DNA of 44,641 nucleotides from Bacteroidaceae bacterium (lineage in GTDB: Bacteria; Bacteroidota; Bacteroidia; Bacteroidales; Bacteroidaceae), in assembly GCA_017445145.1 (NCBI GenBank), contig JAFSVI010000100.1, forward strand, positions 1 through 44,641. The letters are read 5' to 3'. Made by a program: the position numbers and the translations under genes. The notes below the pieces were generated by a model. That model searched no databases. It had not been told where the DNA came from and worked only from the letters and a program-made list of their open reading frames with translations. This document shows positions 24,009-35,000 of the stretch, piece by piece (the first letter of the stretch is position 1; every line of letters begins with the position of its first letter).

Positions 24009-24845
24009 CTAAGCACCCGTGATTACCGTGCCGCCGGCAAGGGCCGTGTGGGCGGTGATGCGCACCTGCGCCACGCCGGCGCGTATGGCTGCAAATGCAT
24101 TCTCCAATTTTGGCACCATGCCGCCACTGACGGTGCCGTCGGCCACAAGCTGGCGGAAGAGCGAGGGGGTGATGTGGGGCAGCAGCGACGTGGCGTCGGC
24201 CGGGTCGCGCATAACACCCGGCAGCTCAAAACAATACGTGAGGCTCACGGCCGACGCGCCAGATGCTGCGTCAACGGCGGCCGGGGCGGAAGCAACGGCG
24301 GCCGGGGCGGATGCAGCAACGGCCTGAGCCAGCGCCGTGGCCACGGTCTGCGCCATGGTGTCGGCGTTGATGTTTAGCAGATGGCCAGCGCCGTCGTGCG
24401 TCAGGGGGGCGATGACGGGCACGCACCCGGCGGCGAGAAGGCGGCACAGGGCGGCGCCGTCGGCGCTATCCACGTCGCCCACGTAGCCGAAGTCAATGCC
24501 CTCGGGCGTCACGGGGCGACGGTGAGCACGCACCAGGTTCATGTCGGCACCGCAAAGACCCACGGCATTCACGCCGCGGGCCTGCAGCTCGGCCACGATG
24601 CCTTTGTTCACCAACCCCGCATAGACCATGGTCACCACACGCAGCATAGACGCGTCGGTGATGCGGCGGCCACCTACCATCTGGCTCTCTATGCCCAGCT
24701 GAGAGGCCAGCGACGTGGCTGTGCGCCCGCCGCCGTGGACAAGGACCTTCGGACCCTCGACCTGCACAAACTCGTCGAGCAGCTCGCCGAGCGTAGCGGG
24801 ATTCTCCACGATGGCCCCGCCTACCTTTATAACTGTGATGTTCAT
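24009..24845 (-). CDS. argB: Acetylglutamate kinase
   Basis: Phosphorylates N-acetylglutamate in arginine synthesis. The 278-residue protein has IKVGG with Lys7, VHGGG (36-40), and the substrate-binding NINADTMAQTVA segment. A C-terminal SGGMVPKLENAFAAI carries the second lysine. An Ala-rich insert of about 30 residues (roughly 171-202) separates NADTMAQTVATAL from SLTYCFELPGV. It contains a perfectly tandem ASAPAAV pair and is not a usual part of the family. The length is about 20 residues more than I expect for Bacteroidetes ArgB. It is downstream of an accessory pair (DUF2442 and an ATPase) that separates it from speA. Confidence 0.92.
   Translation of the reverse strand: MNITVIKVGGAIVENPATLGELLDEFVQVEGPKVLVHGGGRTATSLASQLGIESQMVGGRRITDASMLRVVTMVYAGLVNKGIVAELQARGVNAVGLCGADMNLVRAHRRPVTPEGIDFGYVGDVDSADGAALCRLLAAGCVPVIAPLTHDGAGHLLNINADTMAQTVATALAQAVAASAPAAVASAPAAVDAASGASAVSLTYCFELPGVMRDPADATSLLPHITPSLFRQLVADGTVSGGMVPKLENAFAAIRAGVAQVRITAHTALAGGTVITGA
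24274..24315 (-). repeat. 21-bp direct duplication inside argB
   Basis: Two units, 24274-24294 and 24295-24315, each beginning ACGGCGGCCGGGGCGGA, differ at one base. On the coding strand each encodes ASAPAAV. Confidence 0.75.
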
Positions 24846-24885
24846 TGTTGGAAATAATTGGCTTACGTTCTTAAGAAAATGCTTA

Positions 24886-25302
24886 CTACACCGCCAGGAG
24901 CCGACGCCCTACGCTGTGCATGGCCTCGCGGATCTGAGCCATACGCTCCTCGCCGGGACGCTTGATGCCATAGATATACTTGTCGAGCAAGCTCGGCTGT
25001 ATGCCGAGAAGCTTGGCCATCTCTGCCACACTGAGCTGGGGTACTTGGCGGAAGAGTCGGCCCACCTCATTGTCGGGATTAGGCTCGGATGTCTCGTAGA
25101 AGCTGCTGATGTGTATGTCCTCGTCCAGGGCTTCCCAGCGAATGTCGTCGCCAAAACGGCCTATGACGTTAGCATTGCGTTCGGCGGGCGAGGCATACTT
25201 CAGCCGAGGGAAAGCTTCCATTGGCCGAGTGAGCTGCCGCCTCTGGCTCGTCTCGATGAAAATGCGGTGGTCATCGCACCACACTCTGCTAATGGTCTCC
25301 AT
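24886..25302 (-). CDS. DUF2442 protein with helix-turn-helix tail
   Basis: This 138-residue protein starts as a DUF2442 domain (METISRVWCDDHRIFIET, then RWEALDEDIHISSFYE). It ends in a helix-turn-helix-like region (SVAEMAKLLGIQPSLLDKYI, GIKRPGEER), giving the layout of a small DNA-binding regulator. DUF2442 proteins are often paired with a DUF4160 protein in toxin-antitoxin-like pairs. No DUF4160 gene is present in the 85 bases upstream. The frame is open a little upstream of Met 25302, but MET is the family start. It lies between the DUF234 ATPase and argB in the same direction. Confidence 0.7.
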   Translation of the reverse strand: METISRVWCDDHRIFIETSQRRQLTRPMEAFPRLKYASPAERNANVIGRFGDDIRWEALDEDIHISSFYETSEPNPDNEVGRLFRQVPQLSVAEMAKLLGIQPSLLDKYIYGIKRPGEERMAQIREAMHSVGRRLLAV

Positions 25303-25387
25303 TGCTGTCAGTCTTTTTGAAATTGATGAATACGCCACGCAAACGCCTCTGTCTTATTGTACCGTTATACATATTCGCCCGCACAGC

Positions 25388-26704
25388 CTACATATCCTCC
25401 AGAGACAGCGAGCCGAGGTGGATGGTCAGCTTCCGCAGTTCCGGCGTCTGACTCAGCATATTCTCCACCTTCTCACGAAATTCCTTCTCATTGTATCTGT
25501 AGCCCTGCTTTTTCAACTCGTATATCCATGCTTCCTTGGCAACAGGGTCAACGACTATCAGGTCTATCTCATTGTCGCCTCGTCGGTCCCACCATTTGCC
25601 TACAATATAGCGGCCTTGCTCCTGAAACTTCGTCAAGAAGTAGCGCTCCATCATAAAGCCCGACACGCTGCTATAGTCCCGACGGATGATGCCGTCAAGA
25701 GCCTTCAGCGCCTTGTTCTCCAACAGTGCCTGGTACTTGTAGAAGAAGCGGAACCAGAAGGTCAGGAAACAGTCGTTGAGCGTGTATCTCACCTTCTTGC
25801 TATTCTCCTTGGCATAAATGGGCAGCGACTTGGTGATGACCTTGTAGTAGTCTTCCAACTTAACCATATACGGGCCGATGTTGTGATTGCCAAGCTCGTT
25901 CTCAATCTCACCACGTGTCTTCAGTCCACTGGCTATGCATGCCAGGATGGAGAAGTAGGTGACGTAGTCTGTGCCAAACTCCTCAATGAGTATGTTCTTT
26001 CCCTCGTTGATAAACGGCGAGTTCTCTTCTGTCATTACGCCCAACATATCGTCACGGCGGGTCTTGCCCCTGTCGAGCATCAACGACACATACCATGGAA
26101 CACCACCCGTGATGCTGTAGAGAGTTAGCAAGTCCTCGGGGGTGTAGCTGGGGTTGAAGTCGGCGAGAATGCGCTTGAGCACGTCGGTCGTGAACGGTTG
26201 AAGAGTCATACTTTCGTTGGCGCGGCCAAAGAGCGGTTCTCCGTAGTCCTCAAAGATTTTCTTCATCAGCGTGAACACAGACCCACTGATGACGAGGTTC
26301 AGGCGGCTCTTGCCCTTATGCAGGTCCCAGTCGCGCTGGATGTCGCTGAAGATGGCGGGATTCACCTTAAGGAAATTCTGGAACTCATCGATGACGAGTG
26401 TGAATGGACTACTCTCTGACAGCTGAAGCACGAAGCGGAACACCTCGGAAAAGGAGGCCGGTGTGCCGAGTACCGGAACATGCAACTTCTCGCGTATCTC
26501 GCGCACATAGTCCTGGCAGAGCAGTGGCTCGGCCTTCTTTCCCACGAAGAAATACAGCACCGTGTCATCGCCGCAGCGCAACGAAAGCTCTGTCTTTCCG
26601 ATGCGTCGGCGACCCATGAGCACGGTCATGCGTGCCTCGCGTCGGCTCTGCTGAAGCACATCTCGCAGCATCTGCTGCTCGCTCTCCCTGTCATAAAACT
26701 TCAT
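25388..26704 (-). CDS. Archaeal-type AAA ATPase with DUF234 domain
   Basis: This 438-residue protein has a Walker A GRRRIGKTE (31-39), a Walker B TLVIDEFQNFL (D106-E107) and a sensor LVISGS. A winged-helix region with SITGGVPWYVSLML follows. The C-terminal DUF234 domain has a PD-(D/E)XK-like GDNEIDLIVVD...WIYELKKQ pattern that suggests a nuclease fold. Such ATPases are widespread in archaea and Bacteroidales and are uncharacterised. Its GC content is visibly lower than that of speA and argB on either side, which suggests later acquisition. Its promoter (26752-26759) is followed by a palindrome at 26724-26740. Confidence 0.85.
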   Translation of the reverse strand: MKFYDRESEQQMLRDVLQQSRREARMTVLMGRRRIGKTELSLRCGDDTVLYFFVGKKAEPLLCQDYVREIREKLHVPVLGTPASFSEVFRFVLQLSESSPFTLVIDEFQNFLKVNPAIFSDIQRDWDLHKGKSRLNLVISGSVFTLMKKIFEDYGEPLFGRANESMTLQPFTTDVLKRILADFNPSYTPEDLLTLYSITGGVPWYVSLMLDRGKTRRDDMLGVMTEENSPFINEGKNILIEEFGTDYVTYFSILACIASGLKTRGEIENELGNHNIGPYMVKLEDYYKVITKSLPIYAKENSKKVRYTLNDCFLTFWFRFFYKYQALLENKALKALDGIIRRDYSSVSGFMMERYFLTKFQEQGRYIVGKWWDRRGDNEIDLIVVDPVAKEAWIYELKKQGYRYNEKEFREKVENMLSQTPELRKLTIHLGSLSLEDM

Positions 26705-26723
26705 GGGCTACAGAATAGTATTG

Positions 26724-26746
26724 GCCATTACCGTAATGGCTATTAC
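26724..26746. promoter_or_regulatory. Operator-like palindrome in the ATPase leader
   Basis: GCCATTAC (26724-26731), one central base, and GTAATGGC (26733-26740) make a perfect 17-bp dyad. A second, overlapping dyad is GTAAT-GGCT-ATTAC (26733-26746). Both lie just downstream of the -7 element, covering the likely transcription start, where a bound repressor would block initiation. Confidence 0.55.
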
Positions 26747-26751
26747 GTTTG

Positions 26752-26759
26752 CAAAGGTA
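26752..26759 (-). promoter_or_regulatory. -7 element of the DUF234 ATPase gene
   Basis: TACCTTTG on the minus strand, 47 bases upstream of the ATG at 26704. The rest of the 275-base gap to speA shows no gene. The short ORFs there have no support. Confidence 0.55.
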
Positions 26760-26979
26760 CGAAAATCTGCCCTTCCGCCAAACAAAATCGGTGAAAACTT
26801 CCGCTTTCGATGCTATTTTGTGCACTTCGCCCTGCCCATGACCCGGTTTCTACACAACGGCATCCGACAAAGCGGGCGCCCCCATCCCTACGGATAAGGT
26901 CGCCCACTGTCTATGTAATCAATAACATCGAGGGGGCAGTCCCAGATGTTTTCTCAGCTGTCGCCCTCGACGAGGACAT

Positions 26980-28872
<1,893 letters not shown>

Positions 28873-28887
28873 AACAAAAGGGGAATC

Positions 28888-28932
28888 GGAGTATTCAGAG
28901 TATTCGGAGTAATCAGTGTATTCGGAGCATTA
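28888..28932 (-). repeat. Five-copy 9-bp tandem repeat in the speA leader
   Basis: Forward-strand units are GGAGTATTC, AGAGTATTC, GGAGTAATC, AGTGTATTC and GGAGCATTA. They fill most of the 74-base gap between aroK and speA. An 18-bp higher-order pattern (GGA unit then AGA/AGT unit) is visible. Confidence 0.75.
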
Positions 28933-28946
28933 GGGGCGAAAGCCAC

Positions 28947-29474
28947 CTACAACCCCAGCAGCTCGCGCAGCCGTGCCACGCTCTTATCGACCTCCTTGAG
29001 GCTGTCGAGCAGGGTGATGTCGAAGATGTGCTTGGCACGCGAATAGAAGGGTTCGCGCTCGGCGAGCGATGTGCGGACGTAGGCATCAAGCTCCTCGGGC
29101 GTCTTGCCCTGAAGAAGTGGGCGCACACCCTTGCCCATGCGCAGATGCTGGGCGAGCACCTCGGCCGACGCCTTGAGATACACGGTCTCGGCGAGGGTGT
29201 TCATATAGTCCATGTTGTCGAAGAAGCAGGGCGTGCCGCCGCCACAGCTCACCACGACGTCCTCAAACTCAGCCACCTCATGGAGCATGCGCCGCTCCAA
29301 GTCGCGGAAGCCCTCCTCGCCGCGCTCGGCGAAGATCTCGGACACGGAGCGGCGGTAGCGCATGGTGATGTACCAGTCGAGGTCGTAGAATGCCAGCCCG
29401 AGCGCTGCCGCCAGGGGTTTGCCAATGGTGGTCTTTCCGGCTCCCATGTAGCCGAGTAGGATGATGCGTGTCAC
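28947..29474 (-). CDS. aroK: Shikimate kinase
   Basis: Phosphorylates shikimate at O3 in aromatic amino acid synthesis. The 175-residue protein has the P-loop GYMGAGKTT (8-16) and the shikimate-binding FYDLDWYI with Asp33. VSCGGGTPCF (second glycine-rich motif) and KGVRPLL in the lid are also present. It starts 10 bases after the topA stop in the same direction, so the two genes are very probably one transcript. Confidence 0.94.
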   Translation of the reverse strand: MTRIILLGYMGAGKTTIGKPLAAALGLAFYDLDWYITMRYRRSVSEIFAERGEEGFRDLERRMLHEVAEFEDVVVSCGGGTPCFFDNMDYMNTLAETVYLKASAEVLAQHLRMGKGVRPLLQGKTPEELDAYVRTSLAEREPFYSRAKHIFDITLLDSLKEVDKSVARLRELLGL

Positions 29475-29484
29475 GGGGTTGTCG

Positions 29485-31824
29485 TTATTTCTTGCGCGCG
29501 AAGCGACGTGTGGTGGTCTTGGGGCGGTCGGCTTGCTCGCGGATGATGTCCATGCATTCCTCGTAGGTCAGCGAGGCAGCCTGCTCGTGCATGGCCTTGG
29601 CGATGCGGTAGTTCTCGCCCTTGTATGTGATGTATGGTCCGTAGCGGCCGGCAATGACCTCGAGGTCGGGGTCCTCGTCGAAGAGGCGCAGGTGGCGTCG
29701 CTGCTCGCTCTGGCGTTTCTCCTCGATGAGCTGTATGGCTTCCGGCAGTGTGATGCTGAGGGGGTCGGCTCCCTTGGGCAGTGAGATGTACTTGTCGTCG
29801 TGGTGGACGTAGGGGCCGAAGCGCCCGGTGCCGATGGAGACGTCTTTCTCCTCGAAGGTGCCGAGGGTGCGCGGCAGGCGGAAGAGTTCGAGGGCCTCGT
29901 CCAGGGTAATGCTCTCCAGGCTCTGCCCCTTCAGCAGCTGTGCAAAGCGCGGCTTTGTGGGTTCGTCGGCGGTGCCTATCTGCGCCACAGGGCCGAAGCG
30001 CCCTATCTTCACGCTCACCTGCCGGCCGGAGGCGGGGTCGGTGCCGAGCACGCGCTCGCCGGCGCGGTGGTCGGAGCGGGTGTTGATGCTCTCGTCGATG
30101 AAGGGTTCGAGTTCCGTCCAGAAGCGCCGCATCATGGCGTGCCATTCCTCATGGCCCTCGGCGATGCTGTCGAAGTCCTTCTCCACGGCGGCCGTGAAGT
30201 TGTAGTCCATGATGGAGGGGAAGTTGGCAACGAGGAAATCGGTGGTGACGATGCCCGTGTCGGTGGGCAGGAGACGTCCGCGCTCGGCGCCGATGACCAC
30301 GTTCTTCTGCTCATGGGTCATGGTGCCGTCGGACTTGAGCGTGATGATGTCGGAGGTGTGCTCGTCGCCGGGCTTGTCGCCGCGCTCCACGTATTCGCGT
30401 TGCTGGATAGTGGAGATGGTGGGAGCGTAGGTCGAGGGGCGGCCTATGCCGAGTTCCTCGAGCTTGCGCACCAGGCTGGCCTCGTTGTAGCGCGCCGGAC
30501 GCTGCGACCAGCGCTGTGTGGCCTGCACCTCCACGCGCGTAAGCTCCTGCCCGAGCGTGAGCGGCGGCAGTATGGCGGCGTCGTCGGCAGCATCGTCGTC
30601 GGCCGTCTCGGTTGTCTCGCGATAGACACGCAGGAAACCGTCGAAGCGCAGCACCTCGCCCGTGGCCACGAACTGCTCCGTGCGGCCCTCGATGGAGATG
30701 GTGGCCGTGGTCTTCTCGAGCTCGGCATCGGCCATCTGGCTGGCGATGGTGCGTTTCCAGATGAGGTCGTAGAGACGCCGCTCGCCGGGGGTGGCGTCGG
30801 TGAGTTCGGTGCGGTCGATGTAAGTTGGGCGTATGGCCTCGTGGGCCTCCTGGGCGCCCTTGGTGGAGGTGTGGTACTGGCGTATCTTCACATACTGTTC
30901 ACCCATGAGGTCGGTGATGGTGGTGCGGCTGGCGCCGAGAGCGAGCTGCGAGAGGTTGACGCTGTCGGTACGCATGTACGTGATGAGTCCGTTCTCATAG
31001 AGGCGCTGGGCCAGGAGCATGGTCTGTGCCACGGGGAAGCCGAGCTTGTGGGCTGCCTCCTGCTGGAGGGTGGAGGTGGTGAAGGGTGGTGCCGGTGTGC
31101 GGCGTATGGGGCGTGTCTGGATGTCGTCGATGCGCATGCGTGCGTCCTTGATGGCGTGGAGGAAGGCTTCCACGTCCTCGCTCTTGCGGAAGCGGTGGTT
31201 GAGTTCGGCGCGCAGGTCGGTGCCGTCGGGCAGACGCAGTATGGCCGATATGCGGTAGGCGGCCTCGCTCTGGAAGGCTTGCACCTCGCGCTCGCGCTCG
31301 ACGATGAGGCGCACGGCCACGCTCTGCACGCGCCCGGCGCTGAGGTTGGGCTTGACCTTGCGCCACAGCACCGGCGAGAGCTTGAAGCCCACGATGCGGT
31401 CGAGCACGCGCCGTGCCTGCTGTGCGTTCACCAGGTCCATGTCCACGGTGCGCGGTTCTTCTATGGCCCGCAGGATGGCGGGTTTGGTGATTTCATGGAA
31501 CACGATGCGGCGTGTGGTGGCGGGCTTGAGGTGGAGCACCTCCTGCAGATGCCAGGAGATGGCCTCTCCTTCGCGGTCCTCATCGGATGCGAGCCATACC
31601 ACATCGGCTTGGCGTGCGCTTTGCTTGAGCTGGCTCACGATGTGTGTTTTGTCGGCCGGCACTTCATACTGCGGCTCCATGCTGTCCATGTCTATGCTGA
31701 AGCTCTTCTTCTTCAGGTCGCGGATGTGGCCGTAGGAGGACATGACTTTGTAGTCCTTGCCAAGGAACTTCTCTATTGTCTTTGCCTTGGCGGGACTCTC
31801 GACGATGACGAGATTTTGTGACAT
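29485..31824 (-). CDS. topA: DNA topoisomerase I
   Basis: Type IA topoisomerase that relaxes negative supercoils. The 779-residue protein starts with a Toprim domain (VIVESPAKAKTIEKFLG and ASDEDREGEAI). The catalytic tyrosine is in LITYMRTDSVNLS, and VRKLEELGIGRPSTYAPTI is intact. The C-terminus lacks zinc fingers. It has four or five short repeats ending in GRFGPV, GRFGPYV and GRYGPYITY (topoisomerase C-terminal repeats), then a basic tail. It is the first gene of topA-aroK-speA, with a -7 box at 31854-31861. Confidence 0.95.
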   Translation of the reverse strand: MSQNLVIVESPAKAKTIEKFLGKDYKVMSSYGHIRDLKKKSFSIDMDSMEPQYEVPADKTHIVSQLKQSARQADVVWLASDEDREGEAISWHLQEVLHLKPATTRRIVFHEITKPAILRAIEEPRTVDMDLVNAQQARRVLDRIVGFKLSPVLWRKVKPNLSAGRVQSVAVRLIVEREREVQAFQSEAAYRISAILRLPDGTDLRAELNHRFRKSEDVEAFLHAIKDARMRIDDIQTRPIRRTPAPPFTTSTLQQEAAHKLGFPVAQTMLLAQRLYENGLITYMRTDSVNLSQLALGASRTTITDLMGEQYVKIRQYHTSTKGAQEAHEAIRPTYIDRTELTDATPGERRLYDLIWKRTIASQMADAELEKTTATISIEGRTEQFVATGEVLRFDGFLRVYRETTETADDDAADDAAILPPLTLGQELTRVEVQATQRWSQRPARYNEASLVRKLEELGIGRPSTYAPTISTIQQREYVERGDKPGDEHTSDIITLKSDGTMTHEQKNVVIGAERGRLLPTDTGIVTTDFLVANFPSIMDYNFTAAVEKDFDSIAEGHEEWHAMMRRFWTELEPFIDESINTRSDHRAGERVLGTDPASGRQVSVKIGRFGPVAQIGTADEPTKPRFAQLLKGQSLESITLDEALELFRLPRTLGTFEEKDVSIGTGRFGPYVHHDDKYISLPKGADPLSITLPEAIQLIEEKRQSEQRRHLRLFDEDPDLEVIAGRYGPYITYKGENYRIAKAMHEQAASLTYEECMDIIREQADRPKTTTRRFARKK

Positions 31825-31853
31825 ATATGTGTTTGCCTTTGGGAATTTGGCCG

Positions 31854-31861
31854 CAAAACTA
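31854..31861 (-). promoter_or_regulatory. -7 element of topA
   Basis: TAGTTTTG on the minus strand, 29 bases before the topA ATG. No -33 box is clear. Between it and the rpoC terminator (31970) nothing else is seen. Confidence 0.5.
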
Positions 31862-31969
31862 CAACAAAATTCGGTAACTACACCTTATTATATGGGGAAA
31901 AATGTGTTTTCAAGCCTAAAAAGAGGCTTCATAGGCCCCAAGGAGGCCGCCTCACGCCCCCAAGGGAAC

Positions 31970-32007
31970 AAAAAACGCCCGCATCATCGGTATGAGGATG
32001 CGGGCGT
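31970..32007 (-). terminator. rpoC terminator
   Basis: ACGCCCGCATC (31975-31985) and GATGCGGGCGT (31997-32007) form a perfect 11-bp stem. On the minus strand it is followed by six T residues (31970-31975, overlapping the first stem base). It starts 37 bases after the rpoC stop and ends the ribosomal/RNA polymerase operon. Confidence 0.9.
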
Positions 32008-32044
32008 GGTGTGGGTGTGTGTGGCCGCCGTCGGGCGGGAGGCA

Positions 32045-35000
32045 TCAGTCCATGTCGTAGTCGAGTATGGCCTTGCGGTTGGAGAGCACGCGGTCGTAGT
32101 CCTCCTTGGAACCCACGACGATGCGGTCGAACTCGCGGAGGCCTGTGCCGGCGGGTATGAGGTGGCCGCAGATGACGTTCTCCTTCATGCCCTCGAGGCT
32201 GTCGCTCTTGCCGTTGATGGCGGCTTCGTTGAGCACCTTGGTTGTTTCCTGGAAGGATGCTGCGGACATGAACGAGGTGGTCTGCAGCGCGGCACGCGTG
32301 ATGCCTTGCAGGATCTGGGTGGAGGTTGCCGGCACGGCATCGCGCACCTGCACGGGGCGCAGGTCGCGGCGCTTGAGCATGGAGTTCTCGTCGCGCAGCT
32401 TGCGTGCGGTGACAATCATGCCCGGCAGCATGTCCTCGCTGTCGCCGCCGTCGGTGACGACTTTCTTGCCCCAGATGCGGTCGTTCTCCTCAGCAAACTC
32501 CTGCTTATCGACAATCTGCTGCTCAAGGAAGCGTGTGTCGCCAGGCTCGTTGATCTGCACCTTGCGCATCATCTGGCGGACGATGACCTCGAAGTGCTTG
32601 TCGTTGATGGTCACACCCTGCAGACGATAGACGTCCTGAATCTCGTTGACGATGTACTCCTGCACGGCCGTCGGGCCCTTGATGGCAAGGATGTCGGCCG
32701 GGGTGATGGCGCCGTCGGAGAGTGGCGTGCCGGCACGCACATAGTCGTTTTCCTGCACGAGGATCTGCTTCGAGAGCGGCACGAGGTAGCGGCGCTCGTC
32801 GCCGACCTTGGAGGTGACGATGATCTCGCGGTTGCCGCGCTTGAGCTTGCCCATGGTGACCTCGCCGTCGATCTCGCTGACCACGGCGGGGTTGCTCGGG
32901 TTGCGGGCCTCGAAAAGCTCGGTGACGCGTGGCAGACCGCCGGTGATGTCGCCAGCCTTGCCCACGGCGCGCGGTATCTTCACGAGCACGTCGCCGGCCT
33001 TCACCGTCTGTTTGTCCTCGACGGAGATGTGGCCGCCGATGGGGAAGTTGTAGGTGCGAAGGAGTTCTCCGTTGCCGTCGATGATATGTGCCTGCGGAAT
33101 CTTGGTCTTGTCCTTGGACTCGATGACGATGAGTTCGCGCAGACCTGTGGTCTCATCGCTCTCGACACGGTAGGTGACGCCCTCGATGACGCCCTCAAAC
33201 TCCACGCGGCCGGCCATCTCGGTGACGATGACGGCGTTGAAAGGATCCCACTTGGCCACGATGTCGCCCTTATCGACCTTCTCACCGTCGCGCTTGTAGA
33301 GCGTGGAGCCGTAGGGCACGTTCTGCGTGAGCAGCACGATGCCTGTGTTGACATCGACGAAGCGCACCTCTGCCAGACGGCCAACAACCATCTTGGCGGG
33401 CTGGCCGCCCTCGTCGGTGATATCCACGGTGCGCAGCTCCTCGAACTCGAGCTTCGACTGGTACTTGGCCTTGATGGTGGCGTTGGCGGCGGCGTTGTCG
33501 GCCACACCACCGGCGTGGAACGTGCGGAGTGTGAGCTGCGTGCCAGGCTCGCCGATGGACTGTGCGGCGATGACGCCCACGGCCTCGCCCTTCTGCACCA
33601 TGCGTGCGGTGGCCAGGTTGCGGCCGTAGCACTTCATGCACACGCCCTTGCGGCTCTCGCAGGTGAGCACGGAGCGTATCTCCACGCTCTCGATGGGGCT
33701 TGCCTCGATCTCGGAGGCTATGGCCTCGGTGATTTCTTCGCCGGCGGCCACGATGAGCTTGTTGTTGGAGGGGTTGATGATGTCGTGGACGCTGACACGG
33801 CCAAGGATGCGGTCGTAGAGCGAGGAGATGACCTCGTCGCCGTTCTTGAGCGCCGTGCACACGAGGCCGCGCAGCGTGCCGCAGTCCTCCTCGTTGATGA
33901 TGACGTCGTGCGAGACATCCACAAGACGGCGTGTGAGGTAACCGGCATCGGCTGTCTTCAGGGCCGTGTCGGCAAGACCCTTGCGCGCACCGTGGGTGGA
34001 GATGAAGTACTCAAGCACGGACATGCCCTCCTTGAAGTTGGAGAGGATGGGGTTCTCGATGATCTGAGCCTCGGCACCTGCCTTCTGAGGCTTGGCCATG
34101 AGGCCACGCATGCCTGAGAGCTGACTGATCTGGCCGGCCGAGCCACGGGCGCCGGAGTCGAGCATCATGAACACGGCGTTGAAGCCCTGGTCGGCCTCGC
34201 GCATGGACTTCATGAGCACCTTCTGCAGGTCGTTGTTGACGTGTGTCCATGCGTCGATGACCTGGTTGTAGCGCTCCTTGTCGGTGATGAAGCCCATGTT
34301 GTAGTCGCCGGTGATGCGCTCCACCTCGTCGTTGCCGCGCTGCACGAGGGCGGCCTTCTCGTCGGGGATGATGATGTCGCCGAGGTTGAACGACAGGCCG
34401 CCGTCGTAGGCGAGCTTGTAGCCAAGGTTCTTGATACCGTCGAGGAAAGAGCAAGCGCGGGCGATGCCCACGGTCTTGATGACGTCGGTGATGAGCGGGC
34501 GCAGGGTTTTCTTGGAGATGACATCGTTGAAAAAGCCCACCTCAACGGGGATAATCTCGTTGACGATGACGCGCCCCACGGATGTCTCCACCATGTGGTG
34601 GCCGATGGAGCCGTCCTCGAGCTTGTCCTTGACGATGACCTTCACGGGGGCGTGGACGTCAACGCGCTTCTCGTTGTAGGCTATGATGGCCTCCTCGGGG
34701 CCGTAGAAGGTGAGGCCCTCGCCCTTGGCTCCGGGGCGGAGCTTGGTGATATAGTACAGTCCGAGCACCATGTCCTGCGAGGGCACGGTGATGGGTGCCC
34801 CGTTGGCGGGATTGAGGATGTTGTGGCTCTGGAGCATGAGGATCTGTGCTTCCAATATGGCCTCGTTGGAGAGTGGGAGATGCACAGCCATCTGGTCGCC
34901 ATCGAAGTCGGCGTTGAAGGCGGTGCATGCCAGCGGGTGGAGCTGTATGGCCTTGCCCTCGATCATGCGTGGCTGGAAGGCCTGTATGCCGAGGCGGTGG

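Noticed and set aside
29800..31821. Long open frame antisense to topA
   Set aside because: Mirror of topA codons, no domain, and no TAnnTTTG box upstream.
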